From: Planomonospora_B alba | GTDB lineage: Bacteria > Actinomycetota > Actinomycetes > Streptosporangiales > Streptosporangiaceae | DNA: 64,000 nucleotides | Reading direction: 5' to 3' | NCBI RefSeq assembly: GCF_039534085.1 | Contig: NZ_BAAAUT010000030.1 | Span: 1 to 64,000, forward strand | Shown: positions 7,604 to 15,558 of the stretch, piece by piece | Position numbering within the stretch: position 1 is the stretch's first letter | Layout: each line of letters opens with the position of its first letter | The notes under the pieces: model-generated | What the model was told of the DNA's origin: nothing | Seen by the model: the letters and a program-made list of their open reading frames with translations, nothing else | Database searches by the model: none | Translations under genes and position numbers: made by a program

Positions 7604-7639
7604 ACTCGTCTTGTCGAGTGGCCGTTCTAGAGTTAGCTT
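7604..7639 (+). promoter_or_regulatory. Promoter with overlapping palindrome upstream of the Pra-like gene
   Basis: A candidate promoter has TTGTCG (7611-7616), a 17-base spacer and TAGCTT (7634-7639), about 45 bases before the ATG at 7686. An inverted repeat ACTCG-N6-CGAGT (7604-7619) covers the -35 box, which is where a GntR repressor would block transcription. A good ribosome site (AGGAGA) precedes the gene. Confidence 0.5.
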
Positions 7640-7685
7640 CAAACACGACAATACAAGTTAACGACTGAACGACAGGAGAATCATC

Positions 7686-8111
7686 ATGGCTCTGCAAGGA
7701 CCCATCCCCGTCAGCTTCGACCAGGTCTTTCCCCATGGCTGCTACCTCGTCGGCGAGGTCGAGCAGGTAAAGGACTTCGACGCCTCGACCAACGGCCGGA
7801 CCGTCTACGCCAAGGACAAGACCACCGGCGAACTCGTCTGGCAGATCGCCGTCATGGACGCCGACCCGGTCGTCAAGATCAGCCAGAAGACGGTGGCGGT
7901 CAAGATCCTCGCCCCCGTCCAGCCGGTGCCCCCGCCCCCGGTGCCCGGCCTGCCGATCACCCCGGTCGAGTTCGACGGCATGACCGTCACCCCGTACGTC
8001 AACCAGTCCACCGGCCGCCTGGCCTACTCCATCCGCGCCACGTCCATGCGGGCTCCCCGCACCGCCGCCCCGGCCAAGCACGCCCCGGCCGGCAAGGACA
8101 TCGCGGCCTGA
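7686..8111 (+). CDS. Pra-like element protein (putative activator of replication, integration and excision)
   Basis: 141 residues, with the beta-rich pattern of a conserved AICE family: MALQGPIPVSFDQVFPHG at the start, a central GELVWQIAVMDADPVVK, a proline patch (QPVPPPPVPG) and an Ala/Pro tail. Related proteins are often labelled plasmid replication, integration and excision activator after pSAM2 Pra. I base the name on position (after a KorSA-like gene, before transfer and replication genes) and general resemblance, so the function is tentative. It has no DNA-binding motif that I can see and no membrane segment. Confidence 0.6.
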   Translation: MALQGPIPVSFDQVFPHGCYLVGEVEQVKDFDASTNGRTVYAKDKTTGELVWQIAVMDADPVVKISQKTVAVKILAPVQPVPPPPVPGLPITPVEFDGMTVTPYVNQSTGRLAYSIRATSMRAPRTAAPAKHAPAGKDIAA

Positions 8112-8121
8112 CAACGAAAGC

Positions 8122-8153
8122 GGGGCCGCTGGAACTGGCATTCCGGCGGCCCC
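8122..8153 (+). terminator. Hairpin between the Pra-like gene and the tra gene
   Basis: A 13-pair stem (one T-G pair) with a short loop lies 11 bases after the stop at 8111 and 41 bases before the FtsK-like gene. There is no T run, so it may attenuate rather than end transcription into the transfer and replication genes. Confidence 0.45.
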
Positions 8154-8193
8154 TGGTCTCCCCAGATGCGATTCAAGAGAGGACTGAAGTCTA

Positions 8194-9615
8194 ATGTTCA
8201 AGAAACTGCCCGGTGACCAGGTCACCGGCCTCGTTACGACCACTCCCGATACCGCCGTGGTGTTCCGTCCGGCCGTGGTGCGGACCCCGGCGATCATCAC
8301 CATCGTCATCTTCGTCTGGCGGGTGCTCGCCGGTCTCGTCCGAATGGTCTGGCGGCATCCGATCGCCACCGCCGTCCTCGCCATCCCGGCCGCGGTGACG
8401 TGGCTGTACGGCTGGCGCGTCGCCCTGCTCGTCGTCTGGCTCCCGGTCTCGGTGCTCCTCCCGTGGGCACTGTTCGACCGGGCGACCTTCAACGCCTGGA
8501 TCGGCTGGCGACTGCTGGCCTTCTGGCGGCTGGCCTGGATGTATCGGCGGCACTGGCACGCGGTCATGACCATCTCCGGCCTGGCACGGCATGCGGGCGG
8601 CCGAGACTACGTGCCCCATCTGGTGGCCGTGCGCTGCACCTCCTGGGCCGACCTGGTCACGGTCAACATGCTCACCGGCCAAGCCGTGAAGGACTGGGCC
8701 GACCGGATCGAGCACCTGGCGCACGGCTTCGGTGCGACCTCCTGCCGCGTCTCCGTGACCCGTGCGGGACGGCTGCTGCTGACCTTCCCCCGCCGCGACC
8801 CGCTCGCCGTCCCCCTACCAGCGTTACCGCTGCCGGAGGCGGTGTCGGTCGGGCCGGTCGAGATCGGCATCCGCGAGGACGGACGGCCCTGGCGGCTCAA
8901 GGTCCACGGCACCCACGTCCTGGCGGCCGGGGCGACCGGGGCCGGGAAGGGCTCCATCCTGTGGTCGGTCATCCGCGCTCTGATCCCGGCCGTGTGGACC
9001 GGCGTGGCCGAGCTGTGGGGGTTGGATCCCAAGCTCATGGAGCTGTCCTTCGGCCGGCCTCTGTTCACTCGCTACGCCGCGTCCCCGGCCGACTGCGCCG
9101 ATCTGCTGGATGAGGCGGTGGAGCGCATGCAAAAGCGCGCCGAGAAGTTCGCCGGTGTCCAGCGCGACCACGTCCCGACCGTGGAGGACCCGTTCGTCCT
9201 GGTGATCGTGGACGAGGTCGCGTTCCTGACCGCGTATCAGTCCGATCGGGCCTTGAAGCAGCGCATCTCCGCCGCGCTGGCGACGCTCACCACACAGGGG
9301 CGGGCGGTCGGCTTCGGCGTCCTGGCCGCACTCCAGGACCCGCGCAAGGACGTGCTGACGATCCGCAACCTGTTCCCCGACAAGATCGCGCTCCGCCTCG
9401 ACGAGTCCGAACAGGTGGACATGGTCCTCGGGGACGGCGCCCGCGACCGGGGCGCGCTGGCCGACCACATCTCCTCCGTCCCGCAGGAGGGTGCCGGGGT
9501 GGCGTACGTGCGGCTGGAAGCCTCGCCCGACCCGATCCGGGTCCGCGCGGCCTACGTCTCCGATGCCGACATCCGCGACATGGTCGCCCTGTTCCAGATG
9601 GAGGAGGCCGCCTGA
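8194..9615 (+). CDS. FtsK/SpoIIIE-type DNA translocase, AICE conjugal transfer protein (TraB/TraSA-like)
   Basis: 473 residues. Two or three membrane segments lie in the first 110 residues. The motor follows with Walker A GATGAGKGS (about residues 248-256) and Walker B FVLVIVDEVAF (about 331-341). In Streptomyces conjugation one such hexameric, septal-DNA-translocator-like ATPase moves double-stranded DNA between mycelia, so this is the main transfer gene. It overlaps the next gene by one base (TGATG) and leads the tra-rep-xis-int series. The C-terminus may contain the clt-recognising winged helix, but I could not define it by eye. Confidence 0.9.
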   Translation: MFKKLPGDQVTGLVTTTPDTAVVFRPAVVRTPAIITIVIFVWRVLAGLVRMVWRHPIATAVLAIPAAVTWLYGWRVALLVVWLPVSVLLPWALFDRATFNAWIGWRLLAFWRLAWMYRRHWHAVMTISGLARHAGGRDYVPHLVAVRCTSWADLVTVNMLTGQAVKDWADRIEHLAHGFGATSCRVSVTRAGRLLLTFPRRDPLAVPLPALPLPEAVSVGPVEIGIREDGRPWRLKVHGTHVLAAGATGAGKGSILWSVIRALIPAVWTGVAELWGLDPKLMELSFGRPLFTRYAASPADCADLLDEAVERMQKRAEKFAGVQRDHVPTVEDPFVLVIVDEVAFLTAYQSDRALKQRISAALATLTTQGRAVGFGVLAALQDPRKDVLTIRNLFPDKIALRLDESEQVDMVLGDGARDRGALADHISSVPQEGAGVAYVRLEASPDPIRVRAAYVSDADIRDMVALFQMEEAA

Positions 9616-9809
9616 TGAAGATCACCATTCAGGGTGACTCCGTCGACCTCGACGCTCTGGCGCTGCGCCTGCGTGATCGTGATGGCTGGCCCGCCCGTGT
9701 CGAGCTGACGTTCTGCTTCGACCTCGTCAACGTCCGGCTGCGCCGTGATCCCTACAGCTCTGCCTACCGGCTCTGCGCCGACCTGGAAACCCGGAAGGAG
9801 GCCATGTGA
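9615..9809 (+). CDS. Small AICE protein between transfer and replication genes
   Basis: 64 residues starting MKITIQGDSVDLDALALRLRD, an alpha/beta mini-domain without membrane segments. Its ATG overlaps the tra stop (TGATG) and its stop overlaps the rep start (GTGA), so it is translated as part of a tightly coupled unit. Small proteins at this position in related elements have no firm function; some are called spread proteins. I do not assign one. Confidence 0.65.
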   Translation: MKITIQGDSVDLDALALRLRDRDGWPARVELTFCFDLVNVRLRRDPYSSAYRLCADLETRKEAM

Positions 9810-11539
9810 CCGACACCCCCACCCCCGTCCCTTTGATCCCTCCGGCCGTCGATTCCGCCGCTGCGGTGGACGCCTCCCATCCCCGGCTCGCCCGCACCGT
9901 CCGTGACCGACTGCCCGTCGCCCTGGACGTGGCGGTCGAGGTGGCCAAGCTCAACGGCGTGTGCATCCGCCCGATCGAACTGCGGCGGCTCGACATCCTC
10001 ACCGGCCAGGAAGAACCTTTCGACGTCCCCTGCGGCGCGACGCAGGAGGCCAAGTGCCCGCCGTGCGCCAAGCGCAACCGCTACCTGCGCATGGCCCAAT
10101 GCCGGGAAGGCTGGCACCTCGACCACGAACCGATCGCCGAGCCGGACCCCTCCACCGAAGCGCAGCGCTGGCTGATCGAGTTCCGCGCCGACGTCCAGGC
10201 CAAACGCGATGCGGCCGAACGCGACGGGCATACCGAGGAGGTCGCCGACTGGGAGCAGGCGATCAGCGCCATCGACGCCGAGATCAACCAGGCAGGCATG
10301 CGCGGCAGCCTCTCCGGCCGGACGGTCCCCAAGCGCTCCCGCTCCACCCGCCGACGCCAGGACGCGCCGGACCTGCCTCGGCGGGCCATGAGCCCCACCA
10401 CGCTCGGCCGGGCCTTCACCGGAGCCGATGGGAAGGTCTACCGACCGTCGATGTTCATCACGCTCACCCTGCCGTCCTACGGCCGCATCCGGGCGGGACA
10501 GGGCGTGCCGGTCGACCCGAGTACCTACGACTACGCGCGGGCGGCGCGTGACGCGCTGCACTTCTCCAAGCTGGTCGACCGGTTCGTGCAGAACCTGCGC
10601 CGGGTGGCGGGCTATGACGTGCAGTACTTCGCCAGCGTGGAGCCTCAGAAGCGGCTCGCCCCGCATCTGCACATGGCGATCCGGGGCACCCTGCCCCGCG
10701 CGGAGATCAAGCAGATCGCCGCCGCGACCTATCACCAGGTGTGGTGGCCGGCGGTCGATGAGATCCGCTTCGAGGGCGATCGCCTGCCCGTGTGGAGCCC
10801 GCGGGCCGATCTCCCCGGGGACGGCCAGGACGGCGACTACCTCGACCCTGAGACCGGGGAGGTCCTGCCCACCTGGGACGAGGCCCTCGACCGGCTCGAC
10901 CAGGATGAGGCGGCCGAACCCCTGCACGTGCTCCGTTTCGGCGACCAGGTCGACGTCCAAGGCGTGCTCGCCGGAACCCCGGACGCCGACCAGTGCATCC
11001 GCTACCTGTCCAAGTACCTGACCAAGAGCCTCGGCGAGACGCTCGACGCCGACGACTCCGTTCGGCGGGACCACGCGGCCCGCATGGTGGAGGCGCTGCG
11101 CTACGAACCCTGCTCGCCATCGTGCGCGAACTGGCTCCGCTACGGCGTGCAGCCCAAGGGCGCCAAAGCCGGGATGGCTCCAGGACGGTGCCGCAGCAAA
11201 GCGCACAAGCCCGAACACCTCGGCTACGCCGGCCGCCGGGTCCTGGTCTCGCGCAAGTGGTCCAACAAGACCCTGCGCGAACACAAGCAGGATCGCCGGG
11301 CCTGGGTCCTCGACGCGCTCGGCCTGGCCGACGACCCCACCCAGAACGACCCGCACCGCTACCTGTGGAAACCGGTCTCCACCAACGACCCGACCCGCAC
11401 CCCGCTGGCCAAACGACTCCTGCGCGGCGTCGCCAACCGCCAGCGCACCCGCGCCCGGCTCCTCGAACTCCAAGCCAGAGCAGAGGGACGACCCGAGCCG
11501 GATCTTTCGGCAACTCCCGGACTGGAGGTGGCGGCGTGA
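9806..11539 (+). CDS. RepSA-like rolling-circle replication initiator (HUH endonuclease)
   Basis: 577 residues from the GTG at 9806 (AAGGAGG upstream). A Cys pair (CPPCAKRN, about residues 83-86) precedes the catalytic region. That region has the metal-binding HUH motif APHLHMAIRG (about residues 288-297) and a motif-3 stretch YLSKYLTK (about residues 398-405) with the candidate nicking Tyr and the partner Lys. This is the replication initiator of pSAM2/pSLA-type AICEs: it nicks the double-strand origin and starts rolling-circle replication after excision. It is coupled to the xis gene by a GTGA overlap. Length and motif order match the family. Confidence 0.9.
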   Translation: MTDTPTPVPLIPPAVDSAAAVDASHPRLARTVRDRLPVALDVAVEVAKLNGVCIRPIELRRLDILTGQEEPFDVPCGATQEAKCPPCAKRNRYLRMAQCREGWHLDHEPIAEPDPSTEAQRWLIEFRADVQAKRDAAERDGHTEEVADWEQAISAIDAEINQAGMRGSLSGRTVPKRSRSTRRRQDAPDLPRRAMSPTTLGRAFTGADGKVYRPSMFITLTLPSYGRIRAGQGVPVDPSTYDYARAARDALHFSKLVDRFVQNLRRVAGYDVQYFASVEPQKRLAPHLHMAIRGTLPRAEIKQIAAATYHQVWWPAVDEIRFEGDRLPVWSPRADLPGDGQDGDYLDPETGEVLPTWDEALDRLDQDEAAEPLHVLRFGDQVDVQGVLAGTPDADQCIRYLSKYLTKSLGETLDADDSVRRDHAARMVEALRYEPCSPSCANWLRYGVQPKGAKAGMAPGRCRSKAHKPEHLGYAGRRVLVSRKWSNKTLREHKQDRRAWVLDALGLADDPTQNDPHRYLWKPVSTNDPTRTPLAKRLLRGVANRQRTRARLLELQARAEGRPEPDLSATPGLEVAA

Positions 11540-11727
11540 AGAAGAGGGACGAGTTGATGACCGTTCCCGACATCCTCGAAGAGCTGGGCGGGATCTCGGT
11601 CCGCACCTTCTACCGCTGGCGCGAGATCGGCAAGTTCCCCGCCGGGTTCCGGCTGCCCAACGGTGACCTCCGGCTGTACCGGAGCGAGTTCGAAGCCTGG
11701 CTCGAATCCCTCCGGGAGGCCGCGTGA
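11536..11727 (+). CDS. xis: Excisionase / AlpA-type helix-turn-helix protein
   Basis: 63 residues with the MerR-like winged helix of recombination directionality factors: LMTVPDILEELGGISVRTFYRWREIGKFP, then RLPNGDLRLYRSEFEAWL. Such proteins bend DNA at the attachment site and push the integrase toward excision. It starts at GTG 11536 overlapping the rep stop and ends overlapping the integrase GTG (both GTGA), the usual rep-xis-int layout. Confidence 0.85.
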   Translation: MKKRDELMTVPDILEELGGISVRTFYRWREIGKFPAGFRLPNGDLRLYRSEFEAWLESLREAA

Positions 11728-13106
11728 ACACCTCGTACAAGGTCAAGTTCTGGGGCGTCCGCACCAACACCCGACCTCAGGGTGTGGGCAAGAAACCCCG
11801 CATCGTTTCCCACACCGTCCGGTGGACTGTGGACAACCGGGAGAAGTCCTCGACCTTCAAGACCAAGGGGCTCGCCGAGAGCTTCCTGTCCGACCTGCGC
11901 CAGGCGGCCAGGAACGGGGAGGCGTTCGACCTGGAGAGCGGTCTTCCCGGCTCGATGGTCAAGGCCAAGGACACGCGCACCTGGTACTCCCTGGCCGTCG
12001 CCTACGTCCACGCCTGGTGGCCTCACGCGGCGGCCAAGACCCGCGAGGGCATGACCGACTCCCTCGCCTACGTCACCCCCGTCCTGACGGGTGACGTGCC
12101 CGGTCGTCCCGATGACGAGGAGATCCGGCGGACGTTGCTTGAGTACTCCTTCGTGCCGGAGGACCGCCGTCCGGCTCCCTCGCCGAAGGTCCTGAGGGTG
12201 GTGCGGTGGCTGGAAGCGGCTTCACTGCCCCTGAGCGCGTTGGAGGATCCCAAGCACACCCGGGCGGCCTTGGAGGCCATCTCCCTGCGCCTGGACGGCA
12301 AGGCCGCGGCGGCTTCGACCTACCGGCGGAAGCGGGCCGTCTTCCATCAGGTCCTGGAGTACGCCGTAGAGCTGGGAGAGCTTTCGGCAAATCCGATCCA
12401 CAAGGTCAAATTCCGCAAGGTCAAGGCGACGGGCGAGATCGACCGGCGTTCGGTGGTCAGTCCGGAGCAGGCCCGCCGGCTCCTGGTCGCGGTGACGTAT
12501 GCGGGCCGTACCCGAGGGCCGATGATGGCGGCCATGTTCGCCTGCATGTACTTCGCCGGCCTCCGTCCGGCTGAGGCGGCCGGACTCCGCGAGGCGAACT
12601 GCGACCTTCCGGCAACGGGCTGGGGCGTCCTGACCCTGGAGACGACCCGGCCGGAGAGCAACACGCGCTACACCGACTCGGGGGAGGCCAACGACGAGCG
12701 CGGCCTCAAGCATCGGGGCCGCAAGGCGACCCGGCGCGTGCCGATCCCGCCGGAGCTGGTGACCGTTCTCCGCGAGCACATCGACCGGTACGGCGTCGCC
12801 GAGGACGGCCGGCTGTTCCGGACCCGGAGTGGTAAGAGCTTCCCCGGCTCGACGGTCTCGATGGTCTGGAAGCAGGCGCGCATGTACGCCTTCACCCCCG
12901 ATCAGGTGGCCTCGCCGCTGGCGGGTCGGCCGTACGACCTGCGGCACGCGGCGGTGTCCCTCTGGCTGAACGCCGGAGTCCACGCCCCGGAGGTCGCCGA
13001 GCGGGCCGGCCACGGGGTGGACGTGCTCCTTCGGGTCTACGCCAAGTGCATCGACGGGCAACACGAGACGGCCAACAGGCGGATCATGGAAGCGCTCACG
13101 ACGTGA
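11724..13106 (+). CDS. int: Tyrosine recombinase (AICE integrase)
   Basis: 460 residues. The N-terminus has an arm-binding-like basic region, then a SAM-like core-binding domain (about residues 90-220), then the catalytic domain with the first Arg in FAGLRPAEAAGL (about residue 280), the box II Arg-His in RPYDLRHAAVSLW (about residues 410-422), GHGVD, and the nucleophile Tyr in LLRVYAKC (about residue 443). Box II has Tyr instead of the first His of HxxR, which is frequent in actinomycete integrases. The gene ends 257 bases from the intact tRNA-Lys 3' end, the expected attP side. It drives integration into, and with Xis excision from, that tRNA. Confidence 0.93.
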   Translation: MNTSYKVKFWGVRTNTRPQGVGKKPRIVSHTVRWTVDNREKSSTFKTKGLAESFLSDLRQAARNGEAFDLESGLPGSMVKAKDTRTWYSLAVAYVHAWWPHAAAKTREGMTDSLAYVTPVLTGDVPGRPDDEEIRRTLLEYSFVPEDRRPAPSPKVLRVVRWLEAASLPLSALEDPKHTRAALEAISLRLDGKAAAASTYRRKRAVFHQVLEYAVELGELSANPIHKVKFRKVKATGEIDRRSVVSPEQARRLLVAVTYAGRTRGPMMAAMFACMYFAGLRPAEAAGLREANCDLPATGWGVLTLETTRPESNTRYTDSGEANDERGLKHRGRKATRRVPIPPELVTVLREHIDRYGVAEDGRLFRTRSGKSFPGSTVSMVWKQARMYAFTPDQVASPLAGRPYDLRHAAVSLWLNAGVHAPEVAERAGHGVDVLLRVYAKCIDGQHETANRRIMEALTT

Positions 13107-13127
13107 CAGCCGTGACGGCGGAACACG

Positions 13128-13158
13128 GAAGGACCCCGGGAAGCTCTCGGGGTCCTTC
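13128..13158 (+). terminator. Terminator after the integrase gene
   Basis: An 11-pair GC-rich stem (GAAGGACCCCG / CGGGGTCCTTC) with a 9-base loop lies 22 bases after the int stop. It is followed by a weak T-containing stretch (CGTCGTGT). It probably ends the tra-rep-xis-int transcript. Confidence 0.65.
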
Positions 13159-13275
13159 GTCGTGTCGGCTCTCACACTCCCGGAACCGTTCCGGCGGCTT
13201 CTGGAATCCTGGTGCTGACCTGGCCGGACGGGCGTGGTCCCATTCCGCGTATGTTCCGCGACCAGTGGCAGGCAG

Positions 13276-13300
13276 CTGCATCCGGCTGCACCCGACTGCA
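13276..13300 (+). repeat. Three CTGCA repeats at exact 10-base spacing in the attP-side region
   Basis: CTGCA occurs at 13276-13280, 13286-13290 and 13296-13300, each preceded by related bases, between the integrase gene and the tRNA. Ten-base phasing places the words on one face of the helix, as expected for Int or Xis binding sites. Function is inferred from position. Confidence 0.4.
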
Positions 13301-13362
13301 TGTGCCGGGGGAAGTGACCAGGAACGAAGGCCCAGGTCAGAGCCTAAGTTCCTGCTCACGAC

Positions 13363-13407
13363 TGGTAGGGCGCCTGGGACTCGAACCCAGAACCTACGGA
13401 TTAAAAG
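13363..13407 (-). repeat. att site (integrase-proximal copy) within tRNA-Lys
   Basis: 45-base perfect match to 569-613, running from the CCA end up to and including the anticodon loop. Actinomycete tRNA-directed integrases usually cross over at or near the anticodon loop, which is where this identity ends. Confidence 0.9.
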
Positions 13408-13438
13408 TCCGCAGCTCTAACCATTGAGCTAACGCCCC
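13363..13438 (-). tRNA. tRNA-Lys (anticodon TTT), attachment site of the element
   Basis: Full cloverleaf on the minus strand: acceptor GGGGCGT / GCGCCCT, D stem GCTC/GAGC, anticodon loop CTTTTAA with a GCGGA/TCCGT stem, T arm CTGGG-TTCGAGT-CCCAG, discriminator A and an encoded CCA ending at 13363. The first and last acceptor pairs are G-T wobbles (1-72 and 7-66), which is unusual. The 3' half is identical to the distal att repeat at 569-613, so element integration rebuilt this gene. Confidence 0.93.
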
Positions 13439-13574
13439 GCTGGAGACAGGGTACAGAGGATAGTGACCCTTGGTGTCCGTCGCCAGGCCGTATGGCGCCG
13501 TACACCCGCGCGGGAAGCGGCCGGTCCGGCCGAGAGGCGGCGAGCAGGGGTGGTCTGTTCTTACAGTGGAGCGC

Positions 13575-14198
13575 GTGACGACACCTGGATCGGAGCTCGA
13601 CCATTCCCTCCGGCTGCCCGCGCGGGGCGGCTACGTCGTGGTGGACGTGGAGACCACGGGGTTCTCCCCCGCCAGAGGCGACCGGATATGCGAGATCGCC
13701 CTGGTCTCCCTGGACGAGAGGGGGGAGACGGCCGACGAGTGGCACTCGCTGATCAACCCGCTGCGGAGTACGGGCGCCTCGCACGTCCACGGCATCACGG
13801 ACGAGATGGTCGCCGGTGCGCCGGTGATCGAGGAAGTGCTGGACGAGGTCTGGCAGCGGATCGCCGGGCGGGTCCTGGTCGCCCACAACGCCCCCTTCGA
13901 CCTGCGGTTCCTCAACGCGCTCCCCGGCAGCCACTGGGTGACGGAGACCCTGTGCACCCAGCGGCTCGCGCCGGCCTTCCTCCCGCACGGCAAGTGGACG
14001 CTCGCCGCCTGCTGCGAGCGTGCGGGCATCCCGCTCCGCAACGCCCACTCCGCGCTGGCGGACGCCCGCGCCACGGCCGAGCTGCTGCGCCACTTCATAC
14101 GCCGGGGCGCGTCCTGGGAGGAGCATCTGATCAGGGCCGCGCAGGCTCCGGAGTGGAAGCCCTGCGGCCTGCCCCAGCGGGCCCCGCACCGGCGGTAG
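13575..14198 (+). CDS. DnaQ-like 3'-5' exonuclease (DEDDh family)
   Basis: 207 residues from GTG 13575; the longer frame upstream reads through the tRNA-proximal region and is not coding-like. It has all DEDDh motifs: YVVVDVETTGFSP (Exo I, about residues 19-31), VLVAHNAPFDLRFL (Exo II, about residues 100-113) and HSALADARATAEL (Exo III with His and Asp, about residues 158-170). Family members are proofreading epsilon-type or oligoribonuclease/RNase T-like enzymes; a stand-alone domain of this size acts on single-stranded DNA or RNA 3' ends. No partner gene is adjacent; it is the first chromosomal gene beyond tRNA-Lys. Confidence 0.85.
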   Translation: MTTPGSELDHSLRLPARGGYVVVDVETTGFSPARGDRICEIALVSLDERGETADEWHSLINPLRSTGASHVHGITDEMVAGAPVIEEVLDEVWQRIAGRVLVAHNAPFDLRFLNALPGSHWVTETLCTQRLAPAFLPHGKWTLAACCERAGIPLRNAHSALADARATAELLRHFIRRGASWEEHLIRAAQAPEWKPCGLPQRAPHRR

Positions 14199-14290
14199 GC
14201 CACGGGAGCGGCCGGGGCAGGCCGGCCCGGCCTGCCCCGGCCGCCGGGAGCGCCTGACCGGCCGGAGGGAAGGAGCCTGCCGGGTCCGGG

Positions 14291-15448
14291 TCAGCGGTAG
14301 GCGGGGATGCCGGTCAGGGCCTCGCCGAGCACCAGCGTGTGGACCTCCTGCGTGCCCTCGTAGGTCAGCACCGACTCGAGGTTGTTCATGTGCCGGATCA
14401 CCGGATACTCCAGCGTGATGCCGTTGCCGCCGAGGATCGAGCGGGCCTGGCGGGCGATGTCCAGGGCGGCCCGGACGTTGGCCAGCTTGCCGAAGCTGAT
14501 CTGGCGGGGGGTGATCCTCCCCTCGTCCTTCAGCCGGCCCAGGTGGAGGGCGGTGAGCTGGGACTGGCCGAGTCCGACGTACATCCAGGCGAGCTTCTCC
14601 TGGGTGAGCTGGAAGGCGCCGATGGGCTTGTCGAACTGGACGCGGGTCCTGGAGTAGTCGACGGCCGCCTCCAGGCAGGCCCGGGCCGCGCCGACGACGC
14701 CCCACAGGATGCCGAAGCGGGCCTCCGACAGGCAGGACAGGGGGCCCTTCAGCCCGCGCACCCCCGGCAGTACGGCGGAGGCCGGCAGGCGGACGTCGTC
14801 GAAGTACAGCGAGGAGGTCACCGAGGCGCGCAGGGACATCTTCTTGTGGATCTCCGGGGCGGAGAAGCCGGGGGAGTCGGTGGGCACCACGAACCCGCGG
14901 ATCCCGTCCTCGGTCTGGGCCCAGACCACGGCGACGTCGGCGACGGAGCCGTTGGTGATCCACATCTTGGAGCCGTTGAGGATCCAGTCGCCGGAGGGGT
15001 CCTGCTTGGCGTGGGTACGCATGCCGGCGGGGTCGGAGCCGTGGTCGGGCTCGGTCAGGCCGAAGCAGCCGATCGCCTCGCCGGCGGCCATCCGGGGCAG
15101 CCACTCCTCCTTCTGCTCCGCGGAGCCGTACTTCCAGATGGGGAACATGGCCAGGGATCCCTGGACCGACACGAACGAGCGCAGGCCGGAGTCGCCGGCC
15201 TCCAGCTCCCGGCAGGCCACGCCGTAGGAGACGGCGTCGAGTCCCGCGCAGCCGTACCCGTCGAGGTGCATGCCGAGCAGGCCGAGGCCGCCGAGTGCGG
15301 GGGCCAGCTCGCGGGCGGGGAAGACGGCCTCCTCGAACCAGTCGCCGACGTGGGGCAGCACCCGGTCGGCGACGAATCCCTTGACGGTGTCGCGGATGAG
15401 GCGCTGCTCCTCGGAGAGCACGTCGTCGGTGCGCAGGAGATCGTCCAT
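14291..15448 (-). CDS. Acyl-CoA dehydrogenase, glutaryl-CoA dehydrogenase-like
   Basis: 385 residues. The family order is present: N-terminal helical domain, FAD-binding CFGLTEPDHGSDPAGM (about residues 128-143), WITNGS (about residues 163-168), and the C-terminal helical domain with QILGGNG-type RSILGGNGITLEYPV and the catalytic Glu in LTYEGTQEVHTLVLGEALTG (about residue 363). The last motif and an Arg in the substrate pocket are characteristic of glutaryl-CoA dehydrogenase, which oxidises and decarboxylates glutaryl-CoA to crotonyl-CoA in lysine/tryptophan breakdown. No pathway genes are adjacent, so the exact substrate is open. A good ribosome site (AGAGGAAC) lies before the ATG. Confidence 0.85.
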   Translation of the reverse strand: MDDLLRTDDVLSEEQRLIRDTVKGFVADRVLPHVGDWFEEAVFPARELAPALGGLGLLGMHLDGYGCAGLDAVSYGVACRELEAGDSGLRSFVSVQGSLAMFPIWKYGSAEQKEEWLPRMAAGEAIGCFGLTEPDHGSDPAGMRTHAKQDPSGDWILNGSKMWITNGSVADVAVVWAQTEDGIRGFVVPTDSPGFSAPEIHKKMSLRASVTSSLYFDDVRLPASAVLPGVRGLKGPLSCLSEARFGILWGVVGAARACLEAAVDYSRTRVQFDKPIGAFQLTQEKLAWMYVGLGQSQLTALHLGRLKDEGRITPRQISFGKLANVRAALDIARQARSILGGNGITLEYPVIRHMNNLESVLTYEGTQEVHTLVLGEALTGIPAYR

Positions 15449-15558
15449 GGGAGTTCCTCTCGTCCGTGATGACCCTGCCAGGGTATTGCGGGCACTTCAG
15501 GGTCCTGCCAGGGGGAATCCCGATGTGACCGGTGGCCTCCCCCGGGCAGGGTGGAGAT

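Larger units (their letters stand above)
569..13407. mobile_element. Actinomycete integrative and conjugative element (AICE, pSAM2-like layout) inserted in tRNA-Lys
   Basis: The ends are perfect 45-base direct repeats (569-613 and 13363-13407) equal to the 3' half of tRNA-Lys(TTT), from the anticodon loop to the CCA. Next to the intact tRNA lie, in order away from it, a tyrosine integrase, an AlpA-type excisionase, a RepSA-like HUH initiator, a small protein, an FtsK-type transfer ATPase, a Pra-like protein and a GntR/UTRA regulator of the KorSA type. This is the known AICE set: site-specific integration, rolling-circle replication, and double-stranded DNA transfer by one FtsK-like protein. 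The left 6 kb is cargo. All core genes look intact, so excision and transfer are plausible but not shown. Confidence 0.9.
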
